From positions 178,337 to 242,336 of the forward strand of contig NIOE01000014.1 in NCBI GenBank assembly GCA_002205125.1: a DNA stretch of 64,000 nt, read 5' to 3'. Source of the DNA: Roseateles noduli (GTDB lineage: Bacteria; Pseudomonadota; Gammaproteobacteria; Burkholderiales; Burkholderiaceae_C). The notes below the pieces were generated by a model, which did no database searches, was not told the origin of the DNA, and saw only the letters and a program-made list of their open reading frames with translations. The position numbers were made by a program, and so were the translations under genes. How positions within the stretch are numbered: position 1 is the stretch's first letter; each line of letters starts with the position of its first letter. Positions 8,007-15,929 of the stretch are shown piece after piece.

Positions 8007-8837
8007 TCACCTCGCGCCGTCGGCGACCGACACGAGCCCCTTCAGGATGGCAGGACCAGGATGCAAGTCGCGGTACTGACTCAGTTTCAAGGTGTCACTG
8101 CACGCCTGCGCATTCGCATTCGTCGCCCGCTTCGTCCATTTGTCTTTCCTGTCCTGCGGCAGCTGCTGGAAGGCTCGGCTGAGGGCCTGGCTGAGCACTT
8201 CCTCCAGCGCACGTTCAGGCGCGATGCCGAACAGCCGCTTGGCCTCCGCAGCATCTCCCGCCAGGGTCTTCAGCATGTTCGGATACTTCTTGTGGTGGAT
8301 GCACTGGACAGCCAGATGAAGCCCTTTGCCGGCACCATAGGAAAACTTGGGTGCCACCAGCCGCCCGAGGCCGGCCGGGTGCTCGTCCGTGATCGCCTTC
8401 GCCACGTCGCTCGCAAACTGCGTCATGGGCACACCGCGCTTTCCGTCCAACGGGTTCAGCCAGGATCTGCAGACCGCCGATGCGAGGAAATCTGAGCGCG
8501 CCTCAGCGATCACATCGATCGAGGCATAGTCACCTTCGACGGCATCCCCGCCGGCAAGTTGGAATCGCTTTTGGTCCGAGCCGCGAACGCAAACCTGCTC
8601 GTAGTCCGAAGAAGCTCTTCGGCCAGGTTCCTGAACCTCCTCATGGTCCGAAGAGGGCGCGGCGATGGCGCTTGCCGAAGCCATACCGTAGACGTTCTGG
8701 TCCACGGATCGAGAGGCATGCTGCCGGTCGTAGGGTGCGTCGACGTGGGCGTGGGCGTGGGCGCGGGGTTTGTCCACGTGGGCGTAGATGGACTCACCGA
8801 CTTGATAGTGGGTCGGGGATGTGAGGCCAATGGTCAT
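8007..8837 (-). CDS. Effector-like protein C: multi-tyrosine N-terminus, helical C-terminal domain
   Basis: Third member of the A/B/C family, 276 residues. The start is set by GGAGG 7 nt upstream of ATG 8837. The N-terminal 110 residues carry six tyrosines in short motifs: THYQV (Tyr11), ESIYAHVD (Tyr18), APYDR (Tyr36), QNVYGM (Tyr50), SSDYEQV (Tyr79) and EGDYASID (Tyr104). ESIYAHVD matches A's ETIYATVD as ExIYAxVD. A short His-Ala repeat lies at 26-31. The C-terminal half shares with A the pattern LxxLVAPKFSYGAG (Tyr167) and a helical tail. No signal peptide, transmembrane helix or enzyme motif is seen. The gene begins right behind the terminator-like hairpin at 8851-8885, so it is insulated from the phytase-like gene or controlled by that hairpin. 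Role unknown. Confidence 0.6.
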   Translation of the reverse strand: MTIGLTSPTHYQVGESIYAHVDKPRAHAHAHVDAPYDRQHASRSVDQNVYGMASASAIAAPSSDHEEVQEPGRRASSDYEQVCVRGSDQKRFQLAGGDAVEGDYASIDVIAEARSDFLASAVCRSWLNPLDGKRGVPMTQFASDVAKAITDEHPAGLGRLVAPKFSYGAGKGLHLAVQCIHHKKYPNMLKTLAGDAAEAKRLFGIAPERALEEVLSQALSRAFQQLPQDRKDKWTKRATNANAQACSDTLKLSQYRDLHPGPAILKGLVSVADGAR

Positions 8838-8850
8838 GGGATTCCTCCAA

Positions 8851-8885
8851 AGAAAAAGCGCGCGACCCGTCAGGACCGCGCGCTT
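8851..8885 (-). terminator. Rho-independent terminator of the phytase-like gene / leader hairpin of gene C
   Basis: On the minus strand a 9-bp stem (AAGCGCGCG / CGCGCGCTT, loop about 12 nt) runs straight into TTTTTCTTT. The T-run is followed at once by gene C's GGAGG and ATG. It could end transcription from 8935-11076, or act as an attenuator for C. Confidence 0.75.
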
Positions 8886-8902
8886 GTCAGTGGAGATGGG
8901 AT

Positions 8903-8916
8903 CGGGAACGTTCCCG
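8903..8916. promoter_or_regulatory. 14-bp perfect palindrome upstream of gene C
   Basis: CGGGAACGTTCCCG is a perfect palindrome in the short gap between the phytase-like gene and the hairpin preceding gene C. It is a candidate operator; the binding protein is unknown. Confidence 0.35.
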
Positions 8917-8934
8917 CCTTGACGGGTCAGCCGA

Positions 8935-11076
8935 TCACGGCAGGCTGTAGGTGTTGAGCGCCTTCGGGAACTTGAACAGCCACAGGTGCGTCAGGCGATC
9001 CACCTCATTGCCGCGCGTCACGCGCGACAGGACCGCGCCGCTGGCACAGGTGCCGTCCTGGACGATCACGCCATTGACGTCGACCGTGCACTCGGTCGGA
9101 TCGCCGGCGACGACCTTGCCCTTGGCGTCCACCAGCACCGACTTCAGGCCGAAGTCGTTGTCGTTGATCAGCGCCAGCGTGTTGCCGTCGACGATCGCCA
9201 GGCCCTCGGCCTTCTCGGCCCTCCAGCCCGCGGCGTTCAGGTCCAGCAGCACCGTCTTCTTCAGCTTCACGACGTTCGCCCAGCTCACCGCCGACGCGGT
9301 CACGCCGTCGATGCTGTTCTTCTCCAGCTCGATGCCGATCGCGGCGATGTCGGTCGCCGTGGCCGGCAGCTCGACCAGCATCAGGAAGTTGCGCACCGCG
9401 CCGGTCGAATCGGCGCCCTGCTCGACGACGATGAACTTGCCGTTGCCCAGCGACACCAGGTCGCCCAGCTTGGCGCTGCCGGTGCGGTTGCGGTCCCACT
9501 TCTCGCCCTTGGCGGCGAGCGGGTAGCTCAGCGGGTAGGCGTAAAGCTTCGAGGTCTCGGTCTTCGGGTCGAACTCGATCCAGCGCGCGAACTGCGCGAA
9601 GTCGCGGACCTTGACCTTGTCGTCCTTCTTGCCGTCCTGGTCGAGGTCGGCGCTGTCCACGGCCTCGATGCTCTTGCCGGCGTTGTCGACCGGATCGACC
9701 GGGCTCTGCAGGAAGCCGTGCAGCCTGCCGCTGCCGGTGTCCATCGCCAGGCCTTCCATGCCGCGGTTGGCGCGGCGGTTCTTCAGCACGTCGGGCAGGC
9801 TGCCGGCGGTCGTGCCCGGGGCGTAGCGCTTGACGATCTGGAAGGTCGCCGCGTCGATCTTGACGATGAACGGGCCGTACTCGTCCGAGGTCCAGAAAGC
9901 CTTGTTCGCGTCGTCATAGACCAGCGTCTCGGTGTCCAGGCCGTTCGCGTCGAAGTTGCCCTTGGTCTGGTCGAACTTCATCGTGTCGGCCAGCGGCACT
10001 TCCGCGCTGCTGCCCACAGCGCCGAAGGGCAGCGGGCGGCCCGAGACCTTGGAGCCGTTCGGGTTCTTCAGCGGGTTCAGGCTGGAGATGACCGCGCCCT
10101 CGCTGCCCAGCGTGATCACGCCGATCGACGGCGCGAAGCTCGGCGCCGGGAACATCTTGGTCGTGACGATGGCGCCGTTGTCCGGACGCGGCGCGCTCGG
10201 GCTGTCGCCGTTGGGGCCGCGGTCGGTGATGCCCCAGAACTCCATCGCGCCCGCGGCGTTCTTGCCCTTGTAGACCAGACCCGAACCGACGGCCGGATAG
10301 AAGCCCTTGGGGAAGTCCTTCTTCGCGTCGGCGTTGCCGCCCTCGTAGGGCACGTACTGGCTGTCGGCCGCGCGGATCTGGAACTTCGTGATCGCGACCG
10401 CGCCGCCGGCCGTGTCCTGCGTGGCGTTGCTGGTCTCGGTCTTGCCGAGCAGCGTGGCCATCGTCGATTCGTAATGCTCGACCGCCGCGGCGCGGCGGTT
10501 GGCGCTCATGGTGCGGCCCGAATACGGCTGACCGTAGACGTCGTTCTGCCCGGTCGGCAGCAGCGCGGCGAAGGCCTTGTCGAAGTCGGCCGCGGCCAGG
10601 GTGAAGTCCAGCGCCTTGGTCAGCGTGTCGTGCACGGCGGCCGTGATCTTGATGCCGTTGGTGGGATCGTCGTCCTCGTCCAGCGCCTGCAGGAACACCA
10701 GGCGGTTCTGCAGCTTGGCGTCGGTCAGCACGGCGGTGCCGGCCAGGTCGGCGGCGGCGACCGTCGCCGTGCAGGAGGCGCTGCCCACGACCACGCTGCC
10801 GACGCTGAAGGTGACCGTGTCGCCCGTCTTGCAGGTGAACACGCCGTTCACGCCGGTCTTGCCCGTGATGCCCGACGGCGCCGCGGCGTACGAGACGCCT
10901 TCCACCGGCGCGTCCACAAGCCGGGCCTGCAGCGCCTGGCTGTTCCCGGGGATCTCGTACGGATCGTTGTCCTTGGTATTGCACGCGGTCAGGGCCGCGG
11001 CGGCGGTCAGGGTCATCAGGGTCAGGCCGATGCGGCGCGATGCGATGAGCGGGGAGCGTTCGTTCGTCTTCTTCAT
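8935..11076 (-). CDS. Esterase-like/phytase-like family lipoprotein
   Basis: A 713-residue lipoprotein. MKKTNERSPL starts a signal peptide ending in the lipobox LTAC (cysteine of ACNTKDNDPYEIPG), so it is probably anchored in the outer membrane. Residues about 45-240 form a variable N-terminal region. The rest matches the phytase-like beta-propeller family (PF13449): FWGITDRGPNGDSP, LDTETLVYDDANKAFWTSDEYGPFIVKID, NRGMEGLAMDTGSGRLHGFLQSP and ALINDNDFGL. Family members are annotated as esterase-like phytases, but activity is rarely shown. The frame opens further upstream (to 11235); ATG 11076 is chosen for its signal peptide and AAAGA upstream. It ends at a strong terminator (8851-8885). Confidence 0.87.
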   Translation of the reverse strand: MKKTNERSPLIASRRIGLTLMTLTAAAALTACNTKDNDPYEIPGNSQALQARLVDAPVEGVSYAAAPSGITGKTGVNGVFTCKTGDTVTFSVGSVVVGSASCTATVAAADLAGTAVLTDAKLQNRLVFLQALDEDDDPTNGIKITAAVHDTLTKALDFTLAAADFDKAFAALLPTGQNDVYGQPYSGRTMSANRRAAAVEHYESTMATLLGKTETSNATQDTAGGAVAITKFQIRAADSQYVPYEGGNADAKKDFPKGFYPAVGSGLVYKGKNAAGAMEFWGITDRGPNGDSPSAPRPDNGAIVTTKMFPAPSFAPSIGVITLGSEGAVISSLNPLKNPNGSKVSGRPLPFGAVGSSAEVPLADTMKFDQTKGNFDANGLDTETLVYDDANKAFWTSDEYGPFIVKIDAATFQIVKRYAPGTTAGSLPDVLKNRRANRGMEGLAMDTGSGRLHGFLQSPVDPVDNAGKSIEAVDSADLDQDGKKDDKVKVRDFAQFARWIEFDPKTETSKLYAYPLSYPLAAKGEKWDRNRTGSAKLGDLVSLGNGKFIVVEQGADSTGAVRNFLMLVELPATATDIAAIGIELEKNSIDGVTASAVSWANVVKLKKTVLLDLNAAGWRAEKAEGLAIVDGNTLALINDNDFGLKSVLVDAKGKVVAGDPTECTVDVNGVIVQDGTCASGAVLSRVTRGNEVDRLTHLWLFKFPKALNTYSLP

Positions 11077-11240
11077 GTCGATCTTTCGTGGCTCGAGGAC
11101 TGCCGCGCCCGACCTCCCTCGACAGGGCCGTGACGCGACAGGGCGGCACGCTAGGGGCCGGCGATGACAGCCCCATGAAGAAGGTTTACGAATCGACACG
11201 AATACGACAAGAAGCAGGGAATGCCCGGACCTCAAGCAGA

Positions 11241-11273
11241 AAGCCCCGGATCGCGCGGACGCGATCCGGGGCC
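11241..11273 (-). terminator. Rho-independent terminator of the BON-domain gene
   Basis: A 12-bp perfect stem (GCCCCGGATCGC at 11243-11254 with GCGATCCGGGGC at 11261-11272) is followed on the minus strand by TTTCTGCTT. It lies 28 bp past the stop of the BON gene at 11301. Confidence 0.75.
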
Positions 11274-11300
11274 CCGGTCAGACGGCTGCAGAGGAGGGAA

Positions 11301-11747
11301 TCAGCCGTTGACCTTGATGCGGTTGTTGACCGACTGGACGCCCTTGGCGGCCAGGGCCATGGAGCCCGCGCGGTCGCGCGAGGCGAGGTCAGGCGCCGTG
11401 CCGTCCAGCGTCACGTGGCCCTTCTCGGTCTCGACCTTGACGTCGATCGCGCTCAGCTTCGGATCGCCGGCCAGCGAGGTCTTGATGGACGTCGTGATCT
11501 GCGCGTCGTCGATGGCGGCGCCGGCCTTGTCGGCGGCGCGCTCCATCTTGGCGCCGGCGTTGTCCATCGCCTGCTGGGTGTCCTGCTTGGCGGCTTCGGA
11601 CTTCTGCTCCATCTTGGAGATGCCGTCGTCCAGACGCTGGCCGGCGGTGCGGCCATCATCTTCGCGACCGCAGGCGGTCAGGGCGACGGCGGCCACGACG
11701 GCCGGCAGCAGCAGGGAGAGGGCGGAGGGGCGGGTAGCGTGGTTCAT
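11301..11747 (-). CDS. BON-domain lipoprotein (OsmY-like)
   Basis: A 148-residue lipoprotein. The signal peptide of MNHATRPSALSLLLP ends in lipobox LTAC followed by GREDDGR. A coiled-coil-like stretch (about residues 35-75, MEQKSEAAKQDTQQAMDNAG) precedes one BON domain (DAQITTSIKTSLAGDPKLSA, VKVETEKGHVTLDGTAPD, VQSVNNRIKV). BON domains bind phospholipid or envelope surfaces, and OsmY-type proteins are osmotic-shock induced. ATG 11747 has AAGGAA 8 nt upstream. It lies downstream of, and on the same strand as, a CHASE3 kinase, with a second BON lipoprotein 3 kb away, so an envelope-stress module is likely. Confidence 0.9.
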   Translation of the reverse strand: MNHATRPSALSLLLPAVVAAVALTACGREDDGRTAGQRLDDGISKMEQKSEAAKQDTQQAMDNAGAKMERAADKAGAAIDDAQITTSIKTSLAGDPKLSAIDVKVETEKGHVTLDGTAPDLASRDRAGSMALAAKGVQSVNNRIKVNG

Positions 11748-11922
11748 GGCGAGGTTCCTTTCGCGGGTGCGGAACTTCCGCAAACATTCCGCGGGTGGCC
11801 GCGGATCCATGACTCCACTCTAGGCAGACCCCCGTCGCCCACGGGTCGGCTGCCGCCGGAAGCGCCGGTCGCCCGGCGTCCCGGCTCGCCGTAGGAACGC
11901 GCCTACAGGTCGCGCACAGGCC

Positions 11923-13449
11923 TCACAGGCCGCCGCCGGCCGGCGGCTGGCCGCCCTCGCCCGCCGGGCTCGGACCTTGGGTGGGGGCCGGGGTCGGGGT
12001 CGGGATCGGTGCTGGCATCGGCGCTGGCATCGGCGTCATGCCGGGAATCGGGAAATCGATCCGCGGGATGTCCGGCTCGTCGCGTGCATCGGGCTTGATC
12101 GGCAGCCAGGCGCACACCTCGGTGCCCTGCCCCGGCGCGCTGCGCAGCCGCAGCTGCCCGCGTTCGGCCTCGACGCGGAAGCGCATGCCCAGCAATCCGT
12201 GCGAGCCGAGAGAGAGGCGGCCCGGGTCGAAGCCCTGCCCGTTGTCGGTGACGGTGACCATCGCCTGCGCGTATTCCCGCTTGAGCGAGACGGTGACCTC
12301 GGTCGCGTGCGCGTATTTCGCGGTGTTGGTCAGCGCCTCCTGCACGAGACGGAAGGCGGTCAGCTGGGCGCTCGGCGCCAGGTCGACCGCGGGGTCGAGC
12401 TCCACCGTGATCGGCACGCCCAGCCGCTCCGAGGTCTCGCGGCACAGGATCTCCAGCGCGGGCACCAGGCCGAGCTGGTCGAGCGTGGAGGGACGCAGGT
12501 CCTCGATGATCCGGCGCTTGAGCGCGATGCCGCTGTTGAGCGTCTCGGTCAGGTGGTTGAGGCGCTGCATCAGCTCGGGCGCCCCGGCCTGCAGCTTGGG
12601 CCGCAGCCGGGCGACGTCCAGCTTGGCCGCCGTCAGCAGGGCGCCGAGCTCGTCGTGGAGATCGCGGGCCAGACGTGCGCGTTCGTCCTCGCGCGCGGTC
12701 TGCAGGTGGCGGGCCAGCTGCGTCAGCTCGGCGGTGCGGCGGGACACCTCGACCTCCAGCCGGTCGCGCTCGGCGCGGACCTCCTGCGCCTGCTCGGCGC
12801 GCTGGACGTCGAGCGCCCGGCTCTTGCGCACGAACAGCACGAACACGATCAGGCTCAGCAGCGTCATGCCGGCCACGCCGATGCGGCTCAGCATCAGCGT
12901 GTCGTAGACCTGGCCGGTCCCGAGCGCGATCCGCCGGTTCTCGTCGGCCAGCAGCTCAGCAGACCGGCGCCGGATCTGCTCCATCTGGTCGCGGCCGATG
13001 TCGGTCATCATGAGCTCGCGGCCGGCCGATTCGCGGCCGGTCTCGTAGAGCTTGAGCACCTCCTGCAGCTCGCTCAGCTTGGCGCTGACCGCCCCGGCGA
13101 TCTCCTTGCTGCGGCGCTCCGCGTCCTCGGCGCCGACCTGCGCGTACATGCGCTGCAGGGAGCTCAGGCCCTGCGAAGCGTCCTCGGCGGCGAAGCGGTA
13201 GGGGTCCAGGTATTCGGGCCGGCGGGTGATCAGGTATCCCCGTTGCCCTGACTCCGCGTCGGTCACGCGGGCCATCAGCCGGAGCAGTTCCATCCGGGCC
13301 CGGCCCAGCGTGTCCAGACGGTCCATCTGCGAGACGGCGCCGAAGTAGGCCAGCTCGCTGATCAGGATCATCAGCAGGGCCACGAACACGCCCAGCGGCA
13401 TGGCCCAGGTCTTGCGACCCAGGTTCGTGACGGTGTCCTTCAGGCTCAT
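11923..13449 (-). CDS. CHASE3-domain sensor histidine kinase (NarX/HisKA_3 type)
   Basis: A 508-residue membrane sensor kinase. A transmembrane helix near residues 17-38 is followed by a CHASE3 extracytoplasmic domain with the signature DAESGQRGYLITRRPEYLDPY, and a second transmembrane helix lies at about 190-212. Then come a coiled coil (EQAQEVRAERDRLEVEVSRR), a HisKA_3 dimerisation domain with phospho-acceptor DLHDELGALL, and an HATPase domain (VQEALTNTAKYAHA, VTDNGQGFDPG, GLLGMRFRVEAERG). The last 50 residues are an unusual Pro/Ala/Met-rich tail (PMPAPMPAPIPTP...). It is divergent from the NarL-type regulator at 13495, 45 bp apart, so the two form a two-component pair. Confidence 0.92.
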   Translation of the reverse strand: MSLKDTVTNLGRKTWAMPLGVFVALLMILISELAYFGAVSQMDRLDTLGRARMELLRLMARVTDAESGQRGYLITRRPEYLDPYRFAAEDASQGLSSLQRMYAQVGAEDAERRSKEIAGAVSAKLSELQEVLKLYETGRESAGRELMMTDIGRDQMEQIRRRSAELLADENRRIALGTGQVYDTLMLSRIGVAGMTLLSLIVFVLFVRKSRALDVQRAEQAQEVRAERDRLEVEVSRRTAELTQLARHLQTAREDERARLARDLHDELGALLTAAKLDVARLRPKLQAGAPELMQRLNHLTETLNSGIALKRRIIEDLRPSTLDQLGLVPALEILCRETSERLGVPITVELDPAVDLAPSAQLTAFRLVQEALTNTAKYAHATEVTVSLKREYAQAMVTVTDNGQGFDPGRLSLGSHGLLGMRFRVEAERGQLRLRSAPGQGTEVCAWLPIKPDARDEPDIPRIDFPIPGMTPMPAPMPAPIPTPTPAPTQGPSPAGEGGQPPAGGGL

Positions 13450-13494
13450 CCTCTACACTCCCTGAGCGATTTCGCTCACTTGACCATCGCCACC

Positions 13495-14127
13495 ATGATC
13501 CGAATCGCCATCGTCGACGACCACGCGATTGTCCGCGCCGGGCTGCGGCAATTCCTCTCCGAACAAGTCGACCTGCGCGTCACCGGCGAAGCCGGATCGG
13601 GCCGCGAGGCGCTGGACCTCGTGCGCGCCGGCGAGCTCGACGTGATGCTGATGGACCTCTCGCTGCCCGACCAGAGCGGCGTCGAGACCCTGGCCGCCAT
13701 CAAGGCCCGCAAGCCGGAACTGCCGGTGCTGATCCTCAGCGGCTTCCCGGAGACGCACTACGCGACCACGCTGCTGCGCCAGGGCGCCAGCGGCTACCTC
13801 AACAAGGAATGCGACCCGGAAGAGATCGCCACGGCGATCCGCACCGTCTTCCGCGGCCGCAAGTACATCACGCCGGCGGTGGCCGAACTGCTGGCCGAGG
13901 GCCTGGGCTCGCCGGCCGACCAGGCCGCGCACGACACGCTGTCGGAACGCGAGCTGCAGGTCTTCCTGCGCCTGGCGCGCGGCGAGACCGTGGGCCACAT
14001 CGCCGACGGCATGTCGCTGAGCGTGAAGACGGTGTCGACCTACCGCTCGCGCGTGCTGGAGAAGCTCTCTCTCAACACGAACAGCGAGCTGACGTACTAC
14101 GCCCTCAAGAACGGGCTGATCGAGTAG
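13495..14127 (+). CDS. NarL/FixJ family response regulator
   Basis: A 210-residue response regulator. The receiver domain has the acidic pair in IAIVDDHAIVRAG, the phospho-acceptor Asp in VMLMDLSLPDQSG, and conserved Ser and Lys in ILSGFPE and GYLNKE. The LuxR-type helix-turn-helix follows (LSERELQVFLRLARGETVGHIADGMSLSVKTVSTYRSRVLEKL). ATG 13495 is chosen over an in-frame TTG at 13480. It pairs with the divergent CHASE3 kinase. Probable targets are the adjacent BON genes; candidate sites lie at 15325-15383. Its 3' end overlaps the convergent receiver gene by 23 bp. Confidence 0.92.
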   Translation: MIRIAIVDDHAIVRAGLRQFLSEQVDLRVTGEAGSGREALDLVRAGELDVMLMDLSLPDQSGVETLAAIKARKPELPVLILSGFPETHYATTLLRQGASGYLNKECDPEEIATAIRTVFRGRKYITPAVAELLAEGLGSPADQAAHDTLSERELQVFLRLARGETVGHIADGMSLSVKTVSTYRSRVLEKLSLNTNSELTYYALKNGLIE

Positions 14128-14545
14128 CGGCATCGCCGGCATCGCGGTTGGCCGCGTCGACCAGGCCGCCGCAGTAGGCGAGCAGGTCTTCCAGCTCGGC
14201 CGATTTGTCGAACACCTTGTCGGCGCCCAGCGCGAAGCAGCGCTGGCGCATGTCGGGCGTGGCGTAGTTGCTGAGCACGACCCGGCGTGCGCCGGGCATG
14301 CGTTCACTGGCGGCGCGCAGCACGTTCAGGCCGGTGCCCTGGGCCAGGAAGATGTCGATGATCAGCAGGTCGCAGCCGGGATGGTCCTGCGACAGCCAGC
14401 TCAAGGCGCCGTTCTCGTCGACCGCATGGCCGAGGACGCGCAGGTCCACCATCTCCTCGAGCGTCGCCACCAGGTTCTCCCGGATGACGGCGTTGTCCTC
14501 GACGAGGAAACAGGTGAGGGCGGCGTTGGCGGGCTGGGCGTCCAT
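14105..14545 (-). CDS. Stand-alone response-regulator receiver protein
   Basis: A 146-residue single receiver domain without an output domain. It has the acidic cluster in CFLVEDNAVIRENL, phospho-acceptor Asp in DLLIIDIFLAQGTG, Ser in VVLSNYA and Lys in GADKVFDKSAE. It may act as a phosphate sink or by protein contact within the CHASE3-kinase module. The frame stays open upstream to 14665, but ATG 14545 begins exactly where receiver homology starts. It is convergent and overlapping with the NarL regulator. Confidence 0.82.
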   Translation of the reverse strand: MDAQPANAALTCFLVEDNAVIRENLVATLEEMVDLRVLGHAVDENGALSWLSQDHPGCDLLIIDIFLAQGTGLNVLRAASERMPGARRVVLSNYATPDMRQRCFALGADKVFDKSAELEDLLAYCGGLVDAANRDAGDAATRSARS

Positions 14546-14690
14546 GGAGGGCTCGCGTACGGCTCGGATCCAAAAGCGGGTACGCGCAAACGGACGGGTT
14601 GCCCAGGCAGACCGTCCGTTTGCGCGGTGTATCCAAGGACGGTTGGTCAGGCCGCCCTCAGACACACGATCGGTGAATCGCTTCAGCGCA

Positions 14691-15008
14691 TCAGTTGCGG
14701 ATCGCGATCTCGTTCTTGACGCGCTTCACGCCCTTGACGTCGCGCGCCAGGCGCTCGGCGTCAGCCTTCTCGGTGGCGTTCTTGGCGAAGCCCGACAGCA
14801 TCACCTCGCCTTGCAGCGTCTCCACGTGGATGGAGGACGCGTCGACCGACTTGGCTTCGACGAACTTGGACTTCACCGCGGTGGTGACCGCGGCGTCGTC
14901 GACGTATTCGCCGACGGAGGATTGACCGCGGGTCACGGCGCAACCGGGCAGCAGGGTCAGGGCGCCCACAGCGGTGGCCAGGGCGAGAACGGTGGCTCGA
15001 ATCATCAT
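14691..15008 (-). CDS. BON-domain lipoprotein, small
   Basis: A 105-residue BON lipoprotein. MMIRATVLALATAVGALTLLPGC provides signal peptide and lipobox (LLPGC). One BON domain follows (DDAAVTTAVKSKFVEAKSVD, IHVETLQGEVMLSGFAKN, VKGVKRVKNEIAIRN). GGAG sits 8 nt before ATG 15008, which rejects the longer open frame. It follows the small gene at 15043 on the same strand by 34 bp, so the two may be one transcript driven from the region with the 12-bp inverted repeat at 15325-15383. Confidence 0.9.
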   Translation of the reverse strand: MMIRATVLALATAVGALTLLPGCAVTRGQSSVGEYVDDAAVTTAVKSKFVEAKSVDASSIHVETLQGEVMLSGFAKNATEKADAERLARDVKGVKRVKNEIAIRN

Positions 15009-15042
15009 GTTGATCTCCTTCGATTGATGAAAAGGCTCGGAC

Positions 15043-15237
15043 TCACGCGGCGTGGCGGTCTGACGACACGACAGCAGGGGCCGGCTCGGCGAACGTCGCG
15101 GGGGCGTGGTCCAGCAGATAGGGAAGCGCCGCTTCCAGACCCAGCACCGGTTCGTGGTCGCTGACCGCGGTCCATTGGACCTGGCAGGCGAATTCATGAA
15201 CGTGGAGGGCGAGGGAATGGTGGTCGGCGATGGCCAT
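15043..15237 (-). CDS. Small hypothetical protein, 64 aa
   Basis: No family recognised. The 64-residue ORF (MAIADHHSLALHVHEFACQV to SSDRHAA) has a strong, well-placed ribosome-binding site (AAGGAG, 7 nt before ATG), the main support for its being real. It is rich in His, Ala and Val, with no membrane segment. It is likely the first gene of a two-gene transcript with the BON lipoprotein 34 bp downstream. Confidence 0.55.
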   Translation of the reverse strand: MAIADHHSLALHVHEFACQVQWTAVSDHEPVLGLEAALPYLLDHAPATFAEPAPAVVSSDRHAA

Positions 15238-15324
15238 CTGTCAGCTCCTTGTGCACCCCGTGGTGCGCTGAGATGGACTCTACGTATCCCGAACAGCCGG
15301 CCCTGTCGTCCGCGTCCGCGATGT

Positions 15325-15383
15325 CTTGTAGGACAAGCGGAAACGGCAACGCCGGCGGGTCGAATGAGGCGTTGTCCTACAAG
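15325..15383. promoter_or_regulatory. 12-bp inverted repeat upstream of the small-protein/BON genes
   Basis: CTTGTAGGACAA at 15325-15336 has its exact reverse complement TTGTCCTACAAG at 15372-15383, centre-to-centre 47 bp. A related GTAGGA-N5-CCTAC-like pair lies at about 11891-11905, upstream of the other BON gene. The arrangement suits a dimeric NarL-type regulator such as the one at 13495. The assignment is inference. Confidence 0.5.
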
Positions 15384-15442
15384 GCGTCGCGCGGCGCCCC
15401 CACAGGGTTCGGGAGAGGCGCTTCATAGGATGCAGGCATCGA

Positions 15443-15814
15443 ATGAAGACCCGAGACGAGAACAAGATGAACACCTTCTCCGCCGCCGTTGGAAGCGCCG
15501 CCCTGGCACCCGCTCCCGCCCATCCCGACTTCCGTCCTTCCCATTGCGTGAACGCCGAGCTGCTGCTCTCCACGCCGCTGACGGTGGTGGTCAAGGCGCA
15601 GCTGTCCTACATCGACGCCGACGGCCGGGCGGACGTCCAGGAACTCGCCCTCGTGATCCCGCGCAGCCGATGCGCCGGCGACCATCCCTACTGGCCGGCG
15701 CTGCTGTCGGCCGCGACCGAACACTGGCAACGTTGCCGCGGGAGCGCCCGTCATCTGTCGGCCTGCGTCGACGGCGAATGGCAGACGCTGCTGACGGCGC
15801 AGACCACGCATTGA
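15443..15814 (+). CDS. Hypothetical protein, 123 aa
   Basis: No recognised family. The sequence (MKTRDENKMNTFSAAVG to TLLTAQTTH) contains a middle strand-rich segment, VVVKAQLSYIDADGRADVQELALVIPRS, and Trp/Cys-containing stretches. An alternative start at 15467 (MNTFSAAVG) has a purine-rich GAGACGAG upstream. It is divergent from the BON-linked small gene and downstream of the 12-bp inverted repeat, so it may belong to the same regulon. A chance open frame in GC-rich DNA remains possible. Confidence 0.42.
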   Translation: MKTRDENKMNTFSAAVGSAALAPAPAHPDFRPSHCVNAELLLSTPLTVVVKAQLSYIDADGRADVQELALVIPRSRCAGDHPYWPALLSAATEHWQRCRGSARHLSACVDGEWQTLLTAQTTH

Positions 15815-15929
15815 GATCGTGTGCGCCGCGCCCGCTGAAGGCGCGGCGCAGGCACCGGGCGGCTTCCTCAAGCTGCCCTAAGACAGGGCGCGGATAATCC
15901 GTCACTGGCCGATCACCGGCCCGACGACG

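Noticed and set aside
11164..11170. CTGTCAT half Pho box upstream of the phytase-like gene
   Set aside because: Only one half is present; the second half-site at 11-bp spacing is missing, so PhoB control is not supported.
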